This document shows, in pieces, positions 21,211 through 22,251 of a DNA stretch of 22,251 nt (positions are counted from its first letter, which is position 1; the number at the start of each line of letters is the position of its first letter). The notes below the pieces were generated by a model. The model worked only from the letters and a program-made list of their open reading frames with translations. It made no database searches and had not been told where the DNA came from. Position numbers and translations under genes: made by a program. The stretch spans positions 1-22,251 of the IMG/VR virus record IMGVR_UViG_3300032323_001912; one strand, written 5' to 3'. This DNA is from a virus.

Positions 21211-21951
21211 ATGAAACTGAAACGACTTATGAAACTTGCCGGTCTTCTTACCGAGTCAAAATTGAGTGAAGCCACAACTATAAAATCAAAGTTCAATCCT
21301 GCTTTGAGTATAAAAGTTGGTGACGACTCTTGTACACTCGTTACACCATATGGTAATATCACATTCGAAGTTGCCGGACAATATGATGATTTCAGCACAG
21401 CTGCTGGTGTTAGTATGGATTATAGTGCGCCAAAAGGCGGTGTTACACAATCTGAGTGGAAAAATGCAGCAGATGCAATTATGGATTTCGTATCTAACGA
21501 AGATGATTATCTTGAGGCATTAAAAAAGCTATTAGACCCAAAAGTTCTTGGTAAGTACATACCTAAAATTGTAGGCAAACCAATGAGTTCTGGTGTAAAG
21601 GGATCGACTATGCAAAAGAAACCAGCATCTACACCAGCAACATCACAATGGAATATGGAAATGGAAAAAGATACACTCCTAAAGAAAATCCCAGCTCGTT
21701 ATCGAAGTAAGCAATTTAGATATGCTGGTACTATTCTTTCTAAAAAATTAGGTGGATCTTCTAACTTGTCAGGTCGTGGTGTTTATTATCCACTTACTGA
21801 TATTTTAGACGATATTTATGACGCATTTAACGAAAATGATGCAGAGTCAATTAAGTATGCAAAATCTCTCTATATGAAACCAGGTAATACCAAAGAGATA
21901 TTCACCAATTTCAGAGGAAAAGAAGAATTGGAATTAGTTTATATGTATTAA
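21211..21951 (+). CDS. Leader-peptide protein 11
   Basis: 246 residues. Leader MKLKRLMKLAGLLTESKLSEA, a divergent form of the MKLAGLLTES type, with L-T-E-S and L-S-E-A as candidate sites. Start fixed by GGAG 6 nt upstream (21201-21204); a second GGAG at 21195 fits no better start, and the in-frame TTG at 21193 is rejected. The body has a beta-rich first part (ALSIKVGDDSCTLVTPYGNITFEV), then helices with DAIMDFVSNEDDYLEALKKLL, a Ser/Thr/Pro/Lys linker around 135-160, and a C-terminal helical domain. No family recognised. A terminator follows directly. Confidence 0.7.
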   Translation: MKLKRLMKLAGLLTESKLSEATTIKSKFNPALSIKVGDDSCTLVTPYGNITFEVAGQYDDFSTAAGVSMDYSAPKGGVTQSEWKNAADAIMDFVSNEDDYLEALKKLLDPKVLGKYIPKIVGKPMSSGVKGSTMQKKPASTPATSQWNMEMEKDTLLKKIPARYRSKQFRYAGTILSKKLGGSSNLSGRGVYYPLTDILDDIYDAFNENDAESIKYAKSLYMKPGNTKEIFTNFRGKEELELVYMY

Positions 21952-21976
21952 TTCCTTGATACATAAGAACTTATGA

Positions 21977-22003
21977 AAACCCATCCTTTTCGATGGGTTT
22001 TTT
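21977..22003 (+). terminator. Intrinsic terminator after gene 11
   Basis: AAACCCATC / GATGGGTTT, 9 bp with a CTTTTC loop and a T run. Confidence 0.9.
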
Positions 22004-22005
22004 AT

Positions 22006-22034
22006 TTGGAAATGTCAAATTTTTTCCGTATACT
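22006..22034 (+). promoter_or_regulatory. Sigma70-like promoter of the last gene
   Basis: TTGGAA, 17-nt spacer, TATACT, right after the terminator, 29 nt before ATG 22063. Confidence 0.65.
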
Positions 22035-22062
22035 TGTATTCAATCAATTACAAGTTACTAAT

Positions 22063-22251
22063 ATGACACCGAGAAAACAAAAGAAAATTGACGAATTTCA
22101 AATGAAAGCACTTGACGAAATGTTCAAGCGTGTTGGGTTTGAAGGATATGACGAAGAGTTTGCACAACAACCTTATTGGTTTACTAAACGTGAATGGACT
22201 CTTGAAGAAGATGTTGCATTTACAAAATGGTTCATTGACGAATATTCAAAA
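22063..22251 (+). CDS. Hypothetical protein, N-terminal part (cut by window end)
   Basis: 63 codons visible from ATG 22063, open to the end of the window. A basic start (MTPRKQKK) is followed by a helix rich in Met, Phe and Lys, then WTLEEDVAFTKWFIDEY. The W-T-x-E-E-x3-F-x3-F pattern occurs in small phage proteins of unknown function. No Shine-Dalgarno is obvious. The promoter at 22006 suggests it starts a new transcript. Confidence 0.6.
   Translation, partial: MTPRKQKKIDEFQMKALDEMFKRVGFEGYDEEFAQQPYWFTKREWTLEEDVAFTKWFIDEYSK

Overview
The window looks like part of a large, AT-rich tailed-phage genome of the T4-like kind, meaning a myovirus with its own replisome. Every gene I can support lies on the + strand. 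Spacing is tight, and most starts have a GGAG Shine-Dalgarno about 6 nt upstream. Recognisable replication and nucleotide genes are a family A DNA polymerase C-terminus (cut by the window start), a gp32-like ssDNA-binding protein, a UvsX/RecA recombinase split by a group I intron, an RNase H/flap-type 5'-3' exonuclease, a DnaB/gp41-like helicase and a monomeric B12-dependent (class II) ribonucleotide reductase. The host cannot be named from this sequence. A DUF5522-type gene and a possible histone H1-like gene hint at the Bacteroidota neighbourhood, but weakly.

Layout: 1-2626 polymerase end and four unknown genes. 2697-3314 a lipoprotein with a terminator. 3454-6522 gp32 and intron-split uvsX. 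6600-8130 a first cassette of four small genes sharing an N-terminal leader. 8245-11569 exonuclease, free-standing GIY-YIG endonuclease and helicase. 11600-12860 two unknown genes. 12969-15486 ribonucleotide reductase and free-standing HNH endonuclease. 15542-16072 three small genes. 16110-20053 a second leader-peptide cassette including two tandem ADP-ribosyltransferase-like genes. 20138-21133 a DNA methyltransferase. 21211-21951 an eleventh leader-peptide gene. 22063 to the end, a gene cut by the window.

The most interesting content is a set of eleven otherwise mostly unrelated proteins that start with one of three short basic/amphipathic leaders (MKLSSRK-type, MIKLK-type, MKLAGLLTES-type). 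Each has an early L/I-x-E site followed by a small residue or Lys. This is what T4 capsid-targeting sequences and gp21 prohead-protease sites look like. I therefore infer a battery of proteins packaged in the capsid and injected with the DNA, two of them Alt-like ADP-ribosyltransferases.

A second theme is regulation. The motif TATTTAT (usually ATATTTATA, the reverse complement of the T4 late promoter box) precedes 13 starts. At both free-standing homing endonuclease genes it lies between the arms of a long inverted repeat whose 3' arm contains or abuts the ribosome-binding site. This predicts that read-through mRNA is translationally silent and that mRNA started at the motif is active. A separate class of sigma70-like promoters (TTGGAA or similar, 16-17 nt, TATATT) precedes the lipoprotein, gp32, exonuclease, helicase, methyltransferase and last genes.
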